Source: Sphingomonas sp. (GTDB lineage: Bacteria; Pseudomonadota; Alphaproteobacteria; Sphingomonadales; Sphingomonadaceae). From it: 64,000 nucleotides of DNA. The translations under genes and the position numbers were made by a program. The stretch's first letter is position 1, and each line of letters opens with the position of its first letter. A model generated the notes under the pieces. The model made no database searches, was not told the origin of the DNA, and saw only the letters and a program-made list of their open reading frames with translations. The stretch spans positions 1 to 64,000 of the forward strand of contig NZ_JANXNX010000082.1 in NCBI RefSeq assembly GCF_025353885.1. The letters run 5' to 3'. Below, piece after piece: positions 35,941-44,989 of this stretch.

Positions 35941-36025
35941 AGTTCTACTTTCTGCGCCGTTAACCATTTGTTGAAACCATTTGCGCAAGGTGGGCCATCG
36001 ACACTCGGTCGAGGGGGGTGGCCGG

Positions 36026-36322
36026 ATGGCACATAGTTTAAAGAGCGCGGCGTTTCTGCTGGAAAGCCGCATGACCGACGCAGCAGCGGGCGATGTCCGC
36101 GCACTTTACGAACTCGGCATTGCCTATTCATCGGGATCGGGTGGCATCAGTGTGGACCTGATCCAGGCGCATAAATGGTTCAATCTGGCGGCGGTGTCGG
36201 GCAACGAGCGCGCGCAGGAATGCCGCGCGGAGATCGCTGATGACATGACGGCGCGTGAAATCGCCGAAGCCCAGCGGCAGGCTCGGGCCTGGCTGGGTGC
36301 CACGACACGGCGGGCGGCCTAG
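36026..36322 (+). CDS. Small Sel1-like repeat protein
   Basis: A 98-residue protein with a single Sel1/TPR-like unit: ARALYELGIAYSSG-type helix followed by DLIQAHKWFNLAAVSGNERAQ. Sel1 repeats mediate protein contacts. No signal peptide is present. The ATG at 36026 follows GAGGGGGG. The 3' end overlaps the convergent acyltransferase gene by four bases. Partner unknown. Confidence 0.8.
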   Translation: MAHSLKSAAFLLESRMTDAAAGDVRALYELGIAYSSGSGGISVDLIQAHKWFNLAAVSGNERAQECRAEIADDMTAREIAEAQRQARAWLGATTRRAA

Positions 36323-37479
36323 CCTTTCCTGAAGGGCGTCATCGTTTCGAGGAACGCCGCATTACCTGCTACCGCGCGACGTTCGCGGTCGAGAAATTCG
36401 GATATGGCCGCGCGAAATCCGGGATTTGGAATATAGTGCGCCGACCATGTCGCAACCGGACCATAGCCGCGGGCGAGCTTGTGTTCGCCCTGCGCTCCGG
36501 CTTCGACGCGCGACAGGCCGCGCAATATGGCGGCGTCGATCGCCTGATAATAGCAAAGTTCGAAATGGAGGCACGGCACGTCTTCCGAACAGCCCCAGTA
36601 GCGCCCGTATAGCGTGTCCGCGCCGATGATGTTGAGCGCGCCCGCAATCGGCCGGCCATCGCGCAGGGCCAGCATCAGCAACACCTTGTCACCCATGGTC
36701 TGACCCAGCAGCGTAAAGAAGCTGCGCGTGAGATACGGCGTCCCCCACTTGCGCGCGCCGGTGTCCTGATAGAATTGCCAGAATGAATCCCAATGCGCTT
36801 CGGTGATTTCCGCGCCGGTCAGGTGGGCAATTTCCAGCCCCTCGACCGCTGCTGCCCGTTCCTTGCGGATCGCCTTGCGCTTGCGGGATGTGAGCGCGGC
36901 AAGGAAGTCATCAAAACTGGCGTAACCGTTATTGGTCCAGTGAAACTGCGTGCCTTCCCGTATCAGCCAACCGGCGTCACGGAAAACGTCGAGCTGGTCC
37001 TCATCGACGAAGTTGGCGTGGGCGGACGACAGGTTATTGTTGTCTACCAGCACCTCCGCAGCGGCGATCAGTGCGGGGGCGAGGGCAGCGTCGCGCGCCA
37101 GCAGGCGGGGGCCGGGGACCGGTGAAAAGGGCACCGCGATCAGCAGTTTGGGATAATAATTACCACCCGCCCGTTCCCAGGCATCGGCCCATGCGTGGTC
37201 AAAGATATATTCGCCCTGACTATGGCTTTTAGCATAGGCAGGCAGCACTCCGGCCAGCGTTCCGTCAGTCGCATCGATGGCGATGGGCACAGGTTGCCAA
37301 CCGGTCCCGGCGACCGCGCTGCCCGATTTTTCAAGCGCGCTGAGGAAGGCATGGCTGACAAAGGGGTTGGCGTCACCCGCACAGGCATCCCATTGGACGG
37401 CGTCGAACGCGGCAATTCCATTGCCGATGCGCGCCGTCACCGCGCCAGCTTCGGGTTGGTCACTGTTGCCTTCGCTCAC
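36319..37479 (-). CDS. GNAT-family N-acyltransferase (DUF482/FemAB-like)
   Basis: A 386-residue protein of the family formerly called DUF482, now placed among peptidoglycan-type or FemAB-like acyl-CoA N-acyltransferases. Conserved segments are WDACAGDANPFVSHAFLSALE, the central LTSRKRKAIRKER (basic, near residue 197) and LYGRYWGC with HFELCYYQAI. The reaction is unknown. It is followed by the glycerophosphodiester phosphodiesterase gene, whose frame begins 773 bases upstream on the same strand and whose stop overlaps this start by four bases. Confidence 0.82.
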   Translation of the reverse strand: MSEGNSDQPEAGAVTARIGNGIAAFDAVQWDACAGDANPFVSHAFLSALEKSGSAVAGTGWQPVPIAIDATDGTLAGVLPAYAKSHSQGEYIFDHAWADAWERAGGNYYPKLLIAVPFSPVPGPRLLARDAALAPALIAAAEVLVDNNNLSSAHANFVDEDQLDVFRDAGWLIREGTQFHWTNNGYASFDDFLAALTSRKRKAIRKERAAAVEGLEIAHLTGAEITEAHWDSFWQFYQDTGARKWGTPYLTRSFFTLLGQTMGDKVLLMLALRDGRPIAGALNIIGADTLYGRYWGCSEDVPCLHFELCYYQAIDAAILRGLSRVEAGAQGEHKLARGYGPVATWSAHYIPNPGFRAAISEFLDRERRAVAGNAAFLETMTPFRKG

Positions 37480-38252
37480 GCAATCTTCTCGTAGATCGCC
37501 TCGTCAGCATAGGCGAAGGCGGCTTGTTCGCTGGCGGCGTCGCGCACGGTCCAGGTCAGGAGGGCGATCCCGCGACCGCGCGCGTTCGCCGCAAAGCGTG
37601 AAGGCAGGTCGCGGACATCGTACGCCAGAAAGTCGGGTTTTCCACGCGCCATGGACGCCCAACGCCGGAACCAGCCCTTTATCCGCTCCTTGCGCGTGGT
37701 TTCGCCCCGTTCGGTGACCACCAGACCCCGGACGACGCGCGGCGCATTCTGACCGAACCAGTGGGCGACCTGCGGATTGAACGACATGACCGCTGCTGCC
37801 CCGCGATACCCCTCAAGCGCGCGGTGGACCGACAGGCACAGCGCGGCAACATGGCGCTCCTTCGTCTTCACCTCGATCAGGACGGGAACACGGCCACCGA
37901 TAATCTTCAGGATTTCGGGAAGGCGCGGGATACACTCGTCGGTGCCGGCCAGCTTGATTGCGTCCAGTTCGGACGCGGACCGCGACCCGAACGCACCCCG
38001 CGCCGCCGTCAGCCGTTCCAGTTCAGCATCGTGGAACACAAATGCTTCCCCACCCGAGGCAGCCTGCACATCGAGTTCGATGCCGTGGCCCAGCACGATG
38101 GCCGCACGAAATGCCGCTCGACTGTTTTCGACGCATAGAGTGTTGTGCAAACCGCGATGCGCAAACGGTTGCGTCTTCAGGAATGCAATGCGCTGCGGGT
38201 GCGGCGCGGGTGCGATCAGCCGCTCAAGCGGGGCGAACAGCGACGATCGCAT
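37476..38252 (-). CDS. Glycerophosphodiester phosphodiesterase family protein
   Basis: A 258-residue TIM-barrel GDPD enzyme. It hydrolyses deacylated phospholipids to glycerol 3-phosphate and an alcohol. Active-site motifs: FAHRGLH, GIELDV and FHDAELERLT, then IEVKT for metal binding. No signal peptide is seen, so a cytoplasmic GlpQ2/UgpQ-like form is likely. The ATG at 38252 overlaps the RidA gene end by 29 bases and the stop overlaps the acyltransferase start, so these genes are closely packed. Confidence 0.88.
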   Translation of the reverse strand: MRSSLFAPLERLIAPAPHPQRIAFLKTQPFAHRGLHNTLCVENSRAAFRAAIVLGHGIELDVQAASGGEAFVFHDAELERLTAARGAFGSRSASELDAIKLAGTDECIPRLPEILKIIGGRVPVLIEVKTKERHVAALCLSVHRALEGYRGAAAVMSFNPQVAHWFGQNAPRVVRGLVVTERGETTRKERIKGWFRRWASMARGKPDFLAYDVRDLPSRFAANARGRGIALLTWTVRDAASEQAAFAYADEAIYEKIA

Positions 38253-38691
38253 CGATTTCCACCATGGCGCCGAGCGGTAGCACCGGGACACCGACCGCGG
38301 CGCGAGCATGACGGCCCGCATCGCCGAACAGTTCGACCATCAGCGAAGATGCGCCATCGGCAACCTTTGCCTGGTCGGTGAACCGCGAGTCGCTGTTGAC
38401 GAACACGCCGAGTTTCACGATCCGCTCGACGCGATCGAGCGACCCAAGCGCCTTTTTGATCTGGGCAACAAGCATGATGCCACAGGCTTCGGCGGCCTGC
38501 TTGCCCGCTGCCACATCACGGTCTTCACCGAGCCGTCCGGTCATAACCGCGCCGTCGAGAAAGGGCAGTTGACCCGAAACGTAGAGAAACCCGGCGACTT
38601 CGACCGCGGGGACATAGTCAGCGACCGGGGCCGCAGGGGTTGGCAGCTTAAGGCCGCGCTTGGCGAGGATGGCGTCGATCGTATCTTTCAT
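38224..38691 (-). CDS. RidA family protein
   Basis: A 155-residue member of the RidA/YjgF/UK114 family, which deaminates reactive enamines and imines made by PLP enzymes. This is the longer YjgH/TdcF-like subtype, with the GFLYVSGQLPFLDG strand, an internal KLGVFVNSD segment and the ARAAVGVPVLPLGAMVEIDAI end containing the conserved Arg of active members. The ATG at 38691 is chosen. It overlaps the next gene by 29 bases. Confidence 0.88.
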   Translation of the reverse strand: MKDTIDAILAKRGLKLPTPAAPVADYVPAVEVAGFLYVSGQLPFLDGAVMTGRLGEDRDVAAGKQAAEACGIMLVAQIKKALGSLDRVERIVKLGVFVNSDSRFTDQAKVADGASSLMVELFGDAGRHARAAVGVPVLPLGAMVEIDAIVAVRPA

Positions 38692-38723
38692 GGTGACAGC
38701 CAAAGCGTGCGCGGGCGGCGCGG

Positions 38724-39353
38724 TCAAGCGGCTTCGAGCGGCACGCCCGAAAATCGCGCCTGGATCCACGCCAGCGCGTCGTCCCAATGATCGATCCGGG
38801 CATGGGCGGCGGCAGCGGGCGGCGTTGCCTCCGCGACCATTGGTTCGGCAATCATATGCAGGCGAAAGACTTCGGGCGCATGGCGCGCGACCGACTCATG
38901 ATGCTGCGGCAGGTCGTCGACAAACACGGTGACCGAGGGTTGAAACTCGGTGATGAGTTTTGCCACAGGATCGCCCTTGCCCCCCTGGTTGGTGACCACG
39001 CGGTGCCAGATGCCGTGGGTGCCAAGCTGTTCGGCGCGCGCCTCGTTGAATTGATCGGTCAGGTTGGTAAGAATCACGATGTCGGCGACTTCGGCAATTG
39101 CGGCCAATGCCTCTCGCGCGCCGGGCACCAATGTCTGCCTGCTCATCTCTGTCTTGAAAAAGCCGTCTAGTAGCGGCCAGACTTCAGGACCGGACAGTGC
39201 GGTGCCGGTCGTGCGATGTTTCAGCGCGTTCGAAAAGTCGCCGCCAACGGGAGCGAAGTCGATGTCATGCGCTTCGTCCAGCCAGTCGCCGAAGTGGCTG
39301 ACCATGTGCAGCAGGACTTCGTCGCAGTCGGTGATCAGGAGGGGGCGGGTCAT
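38724..39353 (-). CDS. HAD-superfamily hydrolase
   Basis: A 209-residue HAD phosphatase-like protein. Motif I is TDCDEVLL (nucleophile and acid/base Asp, residues 8-15), motif II ILTNLTD near 95, and motif IV FVDDLPQH near 143. A small helical cap lies between motifs I and II. The substrate is unknown. The ATG at 39353 overlaps the DUF3572 stop by four bases, so the two are coupled. Confidence 0.83.
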   Translation of the reverse strand: MTRPLLITDCDEVLLHMVSHFGDWLDEAHDIDFAPVGGDFSNALKHRTTGTALSGPEVWPLLDGFFKTEMSRQTLVPGAREALAAIAEVADIVILTNLTDQFNEARAEQLGTHGIWHRVVTNQGGKGDPVAKLITEFQPSVTVFVDDLPQHHESVARHAPEVFRLHMIAEPMVAEATPPAAAAHARIDHWDDALAWIQARFSGVPLEAA

Positions 39354-39616
39354 TGGGCAAGCCTTTCGCGCGCCAGGACCAGCGCGACGGGGGGAACATC
39401 GAGCATTTTGGCACAGGCAATAAGATCGGGTTCATGCCCTGCCAGATAACCGAGTACCGCTTCCATCAAGGCCGGGTCGGTCACGCGCGAGCGAATTCCG
39501 TCGGCATCGAGGCCCGTCAGCGCCAGCAGGCGATCGGCGCGCTCCTCGTCCTGTAAAATCCAGACCAGCGCCGAAAGCGCCAGGTCCATTGCGTTATTTG
39601 TCTGTTCCGCGCTCAT
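39350..39616 (-). CDS. DUF3572 protein
   Basis: An 88-residue alphaproteobacterial protein of unknown function with the DUF3572 pattern: ALSALVWILQDEERADRLLALTGLDADGIR and a C-terminal VPPVALVLARERL. It is helical and soluble. In many alphaproteobacteria a DUF3572 gene lies beside a divK-like response regulator, as here (divergent, 53 bases apart), which hints at a shared process without proving it. Confidence 0.83.
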   Translation of the reverse strand: MSAEQTNNAMDLALSALVWILQDEERADRLLALTGLDADGIRSRVTDPALMEAVLGYLAGHEPDLIACAKMLDVPPVALVLARERLAQ

Positions 39617-39669
39617 CGCCTAAGTCGGTTCCAGTTTGTTGGGCCAGTTTGATCGGGGTTAGTTAGCGC

Positions 39670-40053
39670 GTGGCAAAAAGGGTGCTCGTTGTCGAGGATA
39701 ACGAACTGAACCTGCGGTTATTCTGCGACCTGCTGCGGGCGCATGACTATGAGACCGAGGGATTGCGCGACGGGCGAGAGGCGTTGGACCGCGCTCGCGC
39801 CTTCATGCCCCACCTGATCGTCATGGATATCCAGATGCCGCACGTCACCGGCCTTGAACTGACCGAGGCGATTCGCGCCGACGAGACATTGCGTACGATA
39901 CCGATCATGGCCGTCACCGCCTATGCCGGAAAAGCTGACGAAGACCGGATTCGCGCAGCCGGAGCCGACGCCTATGTATCCAAGCCTATTTCGCTGATGC
40001 GCTTTATCGAAACGGTAGAGGGGCTGGCAAATCGTCCACCGACGCCAGCCTGA
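39670..40053 (+). CDS. divK: Single-domain response regulator, DivK-like
   Basis: A 127-residue CheY-like receiver with no output domain. Phospho-acceptor Asp is in IVMDIQMP (about residue 53), the acidic pair in VVEDNE near 8, Thr in AVTAYAG near 84 and Lys in VSKPIS near 106. It closely follows the Caulobacter DivK pattern; DivK controls CtrA through DivL/CckA and coordinates division. The GTG at 39670 is the start. Position beside DUF3572 and rpmG supports the assignment. Confidence 0.85.
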   Translation: MAKRVLVVEDNELNLRLFCDLLRAHDYETEGLRDGREALDRARAFMPHLIVMDIQMPHVTGLELTEAIRADETLRTIPIMAVTAYAGKADEDRIRAAGADAYVSKPISLMRFIETVEGLANRPPTPA

Positions 40054-40064
40054 AGGTTGCAAGA

Positions 40065-40238
40065 TTACTTGATCTTGGCTTCCTTGAACTCGACATGCTT
40101 GCGGACGACTGGGTCGTATTTGCGGAACGACAGCTTTTCCGTCGTGTTCAGGCTGCGCGGGTTCTTTTTCGTCGTGTAGTAAAAGCCGGTGTCGGCCGTG
40201 CTGACGAGCTTTACTTTAATGGTAGTCGGCTTTGCCAC
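40065..40238 (-). CDS. rpmG: 50S ribosomal protein L33
   Basis: A 57-residue L33 of the Cys-free type, starting [20 protein letters not shown] and ending [11 protein letters not shown]. The typical zinc Cys residues of some L33 paralogues are absent, so it is a non-zinc (C-minus) form. The GTG at 40238 gives the expected N-terminus. It converges with divK at 11 bases. Confidence 0.97.
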   Translation of the reverse strand: MAKPTTIKVKLVSTADTGFYYTTKKNPRSLNTTEKLSFRKYDPVVRKHVEFKEAKIK

Positions 40239-40402
40239 GGCTGAAGCACTTTCGATTCTGGTGTCTGCAAGGAAAGGCGGGCCAATGGCGGTCGGGCGGC
40301 AAAAAGTCAAGCAATCGCCGCGCTTGTGCCCCGCTCTGCGTTAACCTCTTCTTCACCATAAGGGGCGCAGTCTGCAATTACGGGGACAAAAGGGACGATC
40401 TC

Positions 40403-40726
40403 ATGGGTATGGGCGCCGACGCCAGGCTGGTCGTAAAGGCCGAATTGAGCAACCGCATCGACCGGCTGGCAATGGAATTGCCGCACATGACCGCCAGCTC
40501 GCTAGCGTTCGCGGTCGACGACATCCGCCGCACTGCTTATAACCACGACCTCAGGCCGCTGGCCGAACTTGCCCGTGGACTGGAGAACGCAATTTCCGAA
40601 TCGAGTGGTGCGACGATGGTCCTGCCGTTCCTTGAAGCGATGAGCGATGCGGTAACGTGTGAAAGCATCGATCCCGCGGTCGCCGCCAGCTTCCTTGCCT
40701 CGGTGGGGCTTCGCCTGCACGGTTGA
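40403..40726 (+). CDS. Hypothetical protein
   Basis: A 107-residue protein that I do not recognise. It is predicted soluble and helical, with several small conserved-looking segments (LSNRIDRLAMELPHMTASSLAFAVDDIRR, AYNHDLRPLAELARGLE in pieces) and a mixed charge pattern. No signal peptide or membrane segment. AAAGGG lies ten bases before the ATG. It is followed three bases later by a membrane-protein gene, so the pair is probably one transcript. Function unknown. Confidence 0.65.
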   Translation: MGMGADARLVVKAELSNRIDRLAMELPHMTASSLAFAVDDIRRTAYNHDLRPLAELARGLENAISESSGATMVLPFLEAMSDAVTCESIDPAVAASFLASVGLRLHG

Positions 40727-40729
40727 TCC

Positions 40730-41221
40730 GTGAACGCACTTATTCCCGCATTCGTCGCTGTGCTGCTGGCCGAGATCGGCGGCGGCCTGATCATTTTCGG
40801 TCGAGAGCGCCGTCTTGTCGCGGCGTTCATCATGCTCTTGCTGATCGTGCTGGCGGTGATCACCGGTTCTATGATCGGAGCATTGCTCATCGTCCCGGCG
40901 CGAACGCTGATGCTCGGCCTCGCACTGGTGTTTGCGGCAACGGCGCAATTCGGTCGTGGCAGGTCGGGTGGAGATACTTCGACGCTGTTGGCCAGCGCCC
41001 TGACGCTGTATCGGTCACCATCCCCCTTTCTGGCCTTCGCCTTTACCGCGTGGATGGGTGCGCCGATCGGAGCGGGTGCGGGCTCCATGGCCGCCCTGGT
41101 AGTGGCCGCGGGCATCGGCACCGTCGCGCCGTCGATGCCGCGAGGCGCGCGCGTCGGTGCAGGCACAATTCTGGGCCTGGCCGGTATTTTTGCCATGCTT
41201 AGCGGATTGCGCGTTCTGTAG
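40730..41221 (+). CDS. Hypothetical membrane protein, possibly TMEM165/GDT1-like
   Basis: A 163-residue protein with five or six hydrophobic segments. Two similar halves begin AFVAVLLAEIGGG and FAFTAWMGAPIGAG, which faintly recalls the duplicated E-x-G-D motifs of TMEM165/GDT1 (UPF0016) Mn2+/Ca2+ transporters. The Asp-Lys of that motif is not present, so the match is weak. It starts with GTG, three bases after the previous stop. Function unknown. Confidence 0.6.
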   Translation: MNALIPAFVAVLLAEIGGGLIIFGRERRLVAAFIMLLLIVLAVITGSMIGALLIVPARTLMLGLALVFAATAQFGRGRSGGDTSTLLASALTLYRSPSPFLAFAFTAWMGAPIGAGAGSMAALVVAAGIGTVAPSMPRGARVGAGTILGLAGIFAMLSGLRVL

Positions 41222-41314
41222 GGCCCGCCCAAATAGAAATCGACGATCGCGAAGGAGCTTTTTGTCCTGCAAATGGTTATGCAGCCGAAACATATCACAC
41301 AGGGATCATCCGAG

Positions 41315-41815
41315 ATGGCAAAAGCACCAAAAGCAAAACTGAAGACCCCGACCGACCTGCCGACCAATGCGGTCGCCACGGTGGCCGACGCGCTGAATGG
41401 TATATTGGCCGACAGCTTCGCCCTCTATTTCAAGACCAAGAATTTCCACTGGCATGTGTCGGGCCCGCACTTCCGCGACTATCACTTGCTTTTCGACGAG
41501 CAGGCCGCACAGATTTTCGCGACGACTGACCTGATTGCCGAGCGCGTTCGCAAGACTGGCAACACGACGCTGCGGTCGATCGGCGATATTGGGCGTCATC
41601 AAACTTCGAAGGACAATGATCTGGATTTCGTGTCGCCTGCCAATATGCTGGCCGAATTGCGCGACGACAATCTGAAGCTGGTTGAGGCGCTTCGTGTTGC
41701 CAAGGACTTGGCCGACGATGCCAAGGACAATGCGACGTCGGCGGTGATCGACAATTGGACCGACGAGGCCGAGCAGCGCGCGTGGTTCCTGTTCGAGGCC
41801 GCGCAGAACGTCTAA
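41315..41815 (+). CDS. dps: DNA starvation/stationary-phase protection protein Dps
   Basis: A 166-residue ferritin-like Dps. It stores iron by oxidising Fe2+ with peroxide and packs DNA in stationary phase. The ferroxidase ligands are in KNFHWHVSGPHFRDYHLLFDEQA (in two parts: HWHVSG and HLLFDEQ). The Lys-rich N-terminal tail (AKAPKAKLKTP) could contact DNA. An ATG at 41273 would add 14 residues; 41315 is preferred for the family N-terminus. Seven bases separate it from the DNA ligase gene. Confidence 0.93.
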   Translation: MAKAPKAKLKTPTDLPTNAVATVADALNGILADSFALYFKTKNFHWHVSGPHFRDYHLLFDEQAAQIFATTDLIAERVRKTGNTTLRSIGDIGRHQTSKDNDLDFVSPANMLAELRDDNLKLVEALRVAKDLADDAKDNATSAVIDNWTDEAEQRAWFLFEAAQNV

Positions 41816-41821
41816 TATGAT

Positions 41822-43390
41822 ATGCGTGCCTTTGCCGATCTTCTCGACCGCCTGATTTATACGCGGAGTCGTAACACCAAGTTGCGGCTGATCGGTGATT
41901 ACCTGCGGACGACGCCCGATCCCGACCGGGGTTGGGCGCTCGCCGCGCTTACCGGGGAGCTCGACCTGCCGGGCGTCAAGCCGGCGGTCGTGCGCGCTTT
42001 GATTGAGGAGCGTGTGGACCCCCTGCTGTTTCGGATGAGCCGGGACTATGTGGGCGATACGGCGGAGACGGTGGCGTTGCTATGGCCCGCGCGTGGCGAG
42101 CCGGACGCCAGCGTGAAGCTCGGCTTCGTCATCGACCGGTTGCTTTCGCTTGGGCGGGTGGACGCACCTGCTGCTCTGGCGGCGATGCTCGACGTTTTGG
42201 ATTCGGACGAGCGGTTCGCTTTGCTGAAACTGGCGATGGGCGGGTTGCGGGCGGGGGTTTCCTCGCGACTGGCAAAGACCGCCTTGGCACAGGCCTTCGA
42301 TCTCGACGTCGATGCGGTCGAAGAGGTCTGGCATGGGATTGCGCCGCCCTACACCCCGATCTTTGATTGGGCCGACGGCAAGATCGCGCAGCCGACCGCG
42401 CTCGACACGCCGGTGTTCCGTCCGTTCATGCTTGCGCACCCCCTTGAAGACGCGCGGGTCGACCTGGCCGATTATGCAGCGGAGTGGAAATGGGACGGCA
42501 TCCGCGTCCAGATCGTGCGCGCCGGGGGGCAGGTGCGACTATATAGCCGGGGTGGTGACGATATCACCGGCAGCTTTCCCGACGTCGCCGATGCGGTGAC
42601 GGTCGATGGCGCGTTTGACGGGGAATTGCTGGTGCGCGGCGAGGTGCAGGGCGGCGAGGCGGCAAGTTTCAATGCGCTTCAGCAGCGGTTGGGGCGCAAG
42701 ACCGTGTCGCCGAAGATGCGGACCGAATATCCGGCGTTCGTGCGGCTGTATGATATAATGTTTGACGGACCGGAGGATTTGCGCGGTCTGTCATGGACTG
42801 AGCGTCGGGCGCGACTGGAGATGGCCTTACCCCGCTTCGACCCTGAACGTTTCGATATTTCAGCGGTGATCGAGGCCCGCGATTTCGACGCGCTGGAGGA
42901 AATACGCGCGGGGGCTCGCGATGCGGCGATCGAGGGTGTCATGCTCAAACGGCGCGATAGTATCTACACCGGCGGGCGGCGGGCAGGCCTTTGGTACAAA
43001 TGGAAACGCGACCCCCTGACCGCCGATTGCGTGATGATGTATGCCCAGCGCGGCAACGGGAAACGGTCTTCCTTCTATTCGGATTATACGTTTGGATGCT
43101 GGACCGAGGAGGGCGAGTTGCTGCCGGTGGGCAAGGCCTATTCCGGGTTCACCGATGAGGAACTGAAAGGGTTGGACCGATTTGTTCGTCAGCATACGCT
43201 GAACCGGTTCGGGCCGGTGCGCGAGGTTGAAAAGACGCTGGTGCTGGAGGTTGCGTTCGATTCGATTCACGAATCGAAGCGGCACAAGTCGGGCATCGCA
43301 ATGCGGTTTCCACGTATTTCGCGGATACGAACGGACAAGCCTGCCGCTGAGGCCGATATGATTGCGACGTTGAAGCGGATGATTGCCTGA
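41822..43390 (+). CDS. ATP-dependent DNA ligase (LigC/'cisplatin damage response' type)
   Basis: A 522-residue ATP-dependent ligase with an N-terminal helical DNA-binding domain (residues 1-200), the nucleotidyltransferase domain and a C-terminal OB fold. The AMP-accepting Lys is in EWKWDGIR (K223). Other motifs are DGELLVRG, FDGPEDLRGLSW, EGVMLKRRDS and LWYKWKRDP. Bacteria usually carry this type beside a DNA exonuclease and Lhr-like helicase, which are absent here. It is 6 bases after dps, so both could serve DNA protection and repair under stress. Confidence 0.9.
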   Translation: MRAFADLLDRLIYTRSRNTKLRLIGDYLRTTPDPDRGWALAALTGELDLPGVKPAVVRALIEERVDPLLFRMSRDYVGDTAETVALLWPARGEPDASVKLGFVIDRLLSLGRVDAPAALAAMLDVLDSDERFALLKLAMGGLRAGVSSRLAKTALAQAFDLDVDAVEEVWHGIAPPYTPIFDWADGKIAQPTALDTPVFRPFMLAHPLEDARVDLADYAAEWKWDGIRVQIVRAGGQVRLYSRGGDDITGSFPDVADAVTVDGAFDGELLVRGEVQGGEAASFNALQQRLGRKTVSPKMRTEYPAFVRLYDIMFDGPEDLRGLSWTERRARLEMALPRFDPERFDISAVIEARDFDALEEIRAGARDAAIEGVMLKRRDSIYTGGRRAGLWYKWKRDPLTADCVMMYAQRGNGKRSSFYSDYTFGCWTEEGELLPVGKAYSGFTDEELKGLDRFVRQHTLNRFGPVREVEKTLVLEVAFDSIHESKRHKSGIAMRFPRISRIRTDKPAAEADMIATLKRMIA

Positions 43391-43420
43391 CCCGCGTTCC
43401 TGCAAGTCAGGCCAATCGAA

Positions 43421-44725
43421 TTACCGTCCGCCGGTACGCTTTACCGCGGACTTGTGCGCGCCGACGCCGCCGGGACGACGTGGGAAGTGACGGCGAGTAT
43501 CGTCTGAACGCGGCGCATCGCTGCGCGTGCCGCCGCGACCGTTTGGTGCATTGCGCACGATCACCGGTTTAGGCAGCTTCGAGCGCAATTCGTCGAATTC
43601 AGGCGGCAGAGGCGTTGGCGTCAACGGAACCCCGGTCAGACGCTCGATGCTCTTCAACCAGCCCTTTTCCTCGCCATCGACAAAGCTGACGGCGATGCCG
43701 CTGGCTCCGGCGCGGGCGGTACGGCCGATCCGGTGGACGTATTGTTCGGCGACGTTTGGTAGGTCGAAGTTGAACACATGGCTGACACCAGAAACGTCGA
43801 TGCCGCGCGCAGCGATGTCGGTGGCAATCAGAATCTTGATGTCACCCTTTTTGAACGCGTCGAGCGCGTCCATGCGGGCGTTTTGCGATTTGTTGCCGTG
43901 GATCGCTGCCGAACGAATGCCCGCGGCGGCCAGGAACTTCACGATCTTGTCGGCACCATGCTTGGTGCGGCTGAACACCAGCGCGCGGTCGATCGGCTCG
44001 TTCTGGATAACGATCGTCAGCAGCGCCATCTTTTCGGCAGCGTTTACAAAGGTCACATACTGGTCCACGCGCTCTGCCGTCGACGACACGGGAGCCACCG
44101 AAACCTTGACAGGGTCGGTCAGGAAACGATCACCGAGTTCGGAAATCGACTTTGGCATCGTGGCCGAGAAGAACAGCGACTGGCGCTGCTTGGGCAACAG
44201 ACGGTCAATCTGCTTCAACGCGTGGATGAACCCAAGGTCGAGCATCTGGTCGGCTTCATCGAGGACGAAGATTTCGACGTGACGCAGGTTCAGCGCACGC
44301 TGTTCGATAAGGTCGATCAGACGGCCCGGCGTGGCGACAAGGATGTCGAGGCCCTGTCCGCACATCTTGATCTGGCGACCGATCGGCATGCCGCCGAACA
44401 CAACGCCGACGGCAAGGTTCATGCCCTTGCCATAGTCGGTGAACGACTGGGCGATCTGGGCGGCCAACTCGCGGGTCGGTGACAGGACGAGCATCCGGCA
44501 GGCCCCTGGCATGCGCTTGTTGCCAGAGGCAGCCAAGCGCATCAGCGAGGGCAGCGCGAATGCCGCGGTCTTGCCGGTGCCGGTCTGCGCGATGCCGCAC
44601 AGGTCGCGGCCTTCAAGCAATTTCGGAATAGCCTGCGCTTGGATCGGCGTTGGCGTATCATATCCCTTGGCCGAAAGGGCGTCGAGAATCTGCGGCGAAA
44701 GGCCGAGATCGGAAAACTTGGTCAT
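43421..44725 (-). CDS. rhlE: DEAD-box RNA helicase, RhlE-like
   Basis: A 434-residue DEAD-box helicase. Motifs are present in order: the Q motif (GYDTPTPIQAQAIP), Walker A AQTGTGKT (about 46-53), PTRELAAQI, TPGRLIDL, DEAD (LDEADQML), SAT, ARGIDV and HRIGRTARAG. The C-terminal tail is short and Arg/Gly-rich. It remodels RNA in ribosome assembly or decay. A 264-base upstream gap holds no gene that I can support, only a small imperfect hairpin (44781-44802), possibly a leader. It converges with the ligase gene. Confidence 0.93.
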   Translation of the reverse strand: MTKFSDLGLSPQILDALSAKGYDTPTPIQAQAIPKLLEGRDLCGIAQTGTGKTAAFALPSLMRLAASGNKRMPGACRMLVLSPTRELAAQIAQSFTDYGKGMNLAVGVVFGGMPIGRQIKMCGQGLDILVATPGRLIDLIEQRALNLRHVEIFVLDEADQMLDLGFIHALKQIDRLLPKQRQSLFFSATMPKSISELGDRFLTDPVKVSVAPVSSTAERVDQYVTFVNAAEKMALLTIVIQNEPIDRALVFSRTKHGADKIVKFLAAAGIRSAAIHGNKSQNARMDALDAFKKGDIKILIATDIAARGIDVSGVSHVFNFDLPNVAEQYVHRIGRTARAGASGIAVSFVDGEEKGWLKSIERLTGVPLTPTPLPPEFDELRSKLPKPVIVRNAPNGRGGTRSDAPRSDDTRRHFPRRPGGVGAHKSAVKRTGGR

Positions 44726-44989
44726 GGGTAACTTTCAAATATTGCCAGGCCCGCGCACACGAAAACGGCGCGCTGGACAAGCGGGAGGTTGTGACAACCC
44801 GCGTGAAAGGGGAAGCCGATTGGCTGAGAGCGTCAAGGGGTCGAGCCTGTCCGAACAAACGGAAATTCACGCTGGCCGACCTGCGAAAACGGGTGTCGCT
44901 TCGCTGCGCTGCGGCAGGATATGGCAGGTAAGTCGCATAAATGCAACCTTCGCCTTGATCGAGGCGTTCTGGCGGCCCACATACTTCCT

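Noticed and set aside
44726-44989. Small open frames in the rhlE upstream gap
   Set aside because: The frame at 44650-44931 begins inside rhlE and lacks motifs; the gap is better seen as a leader/promoter region.
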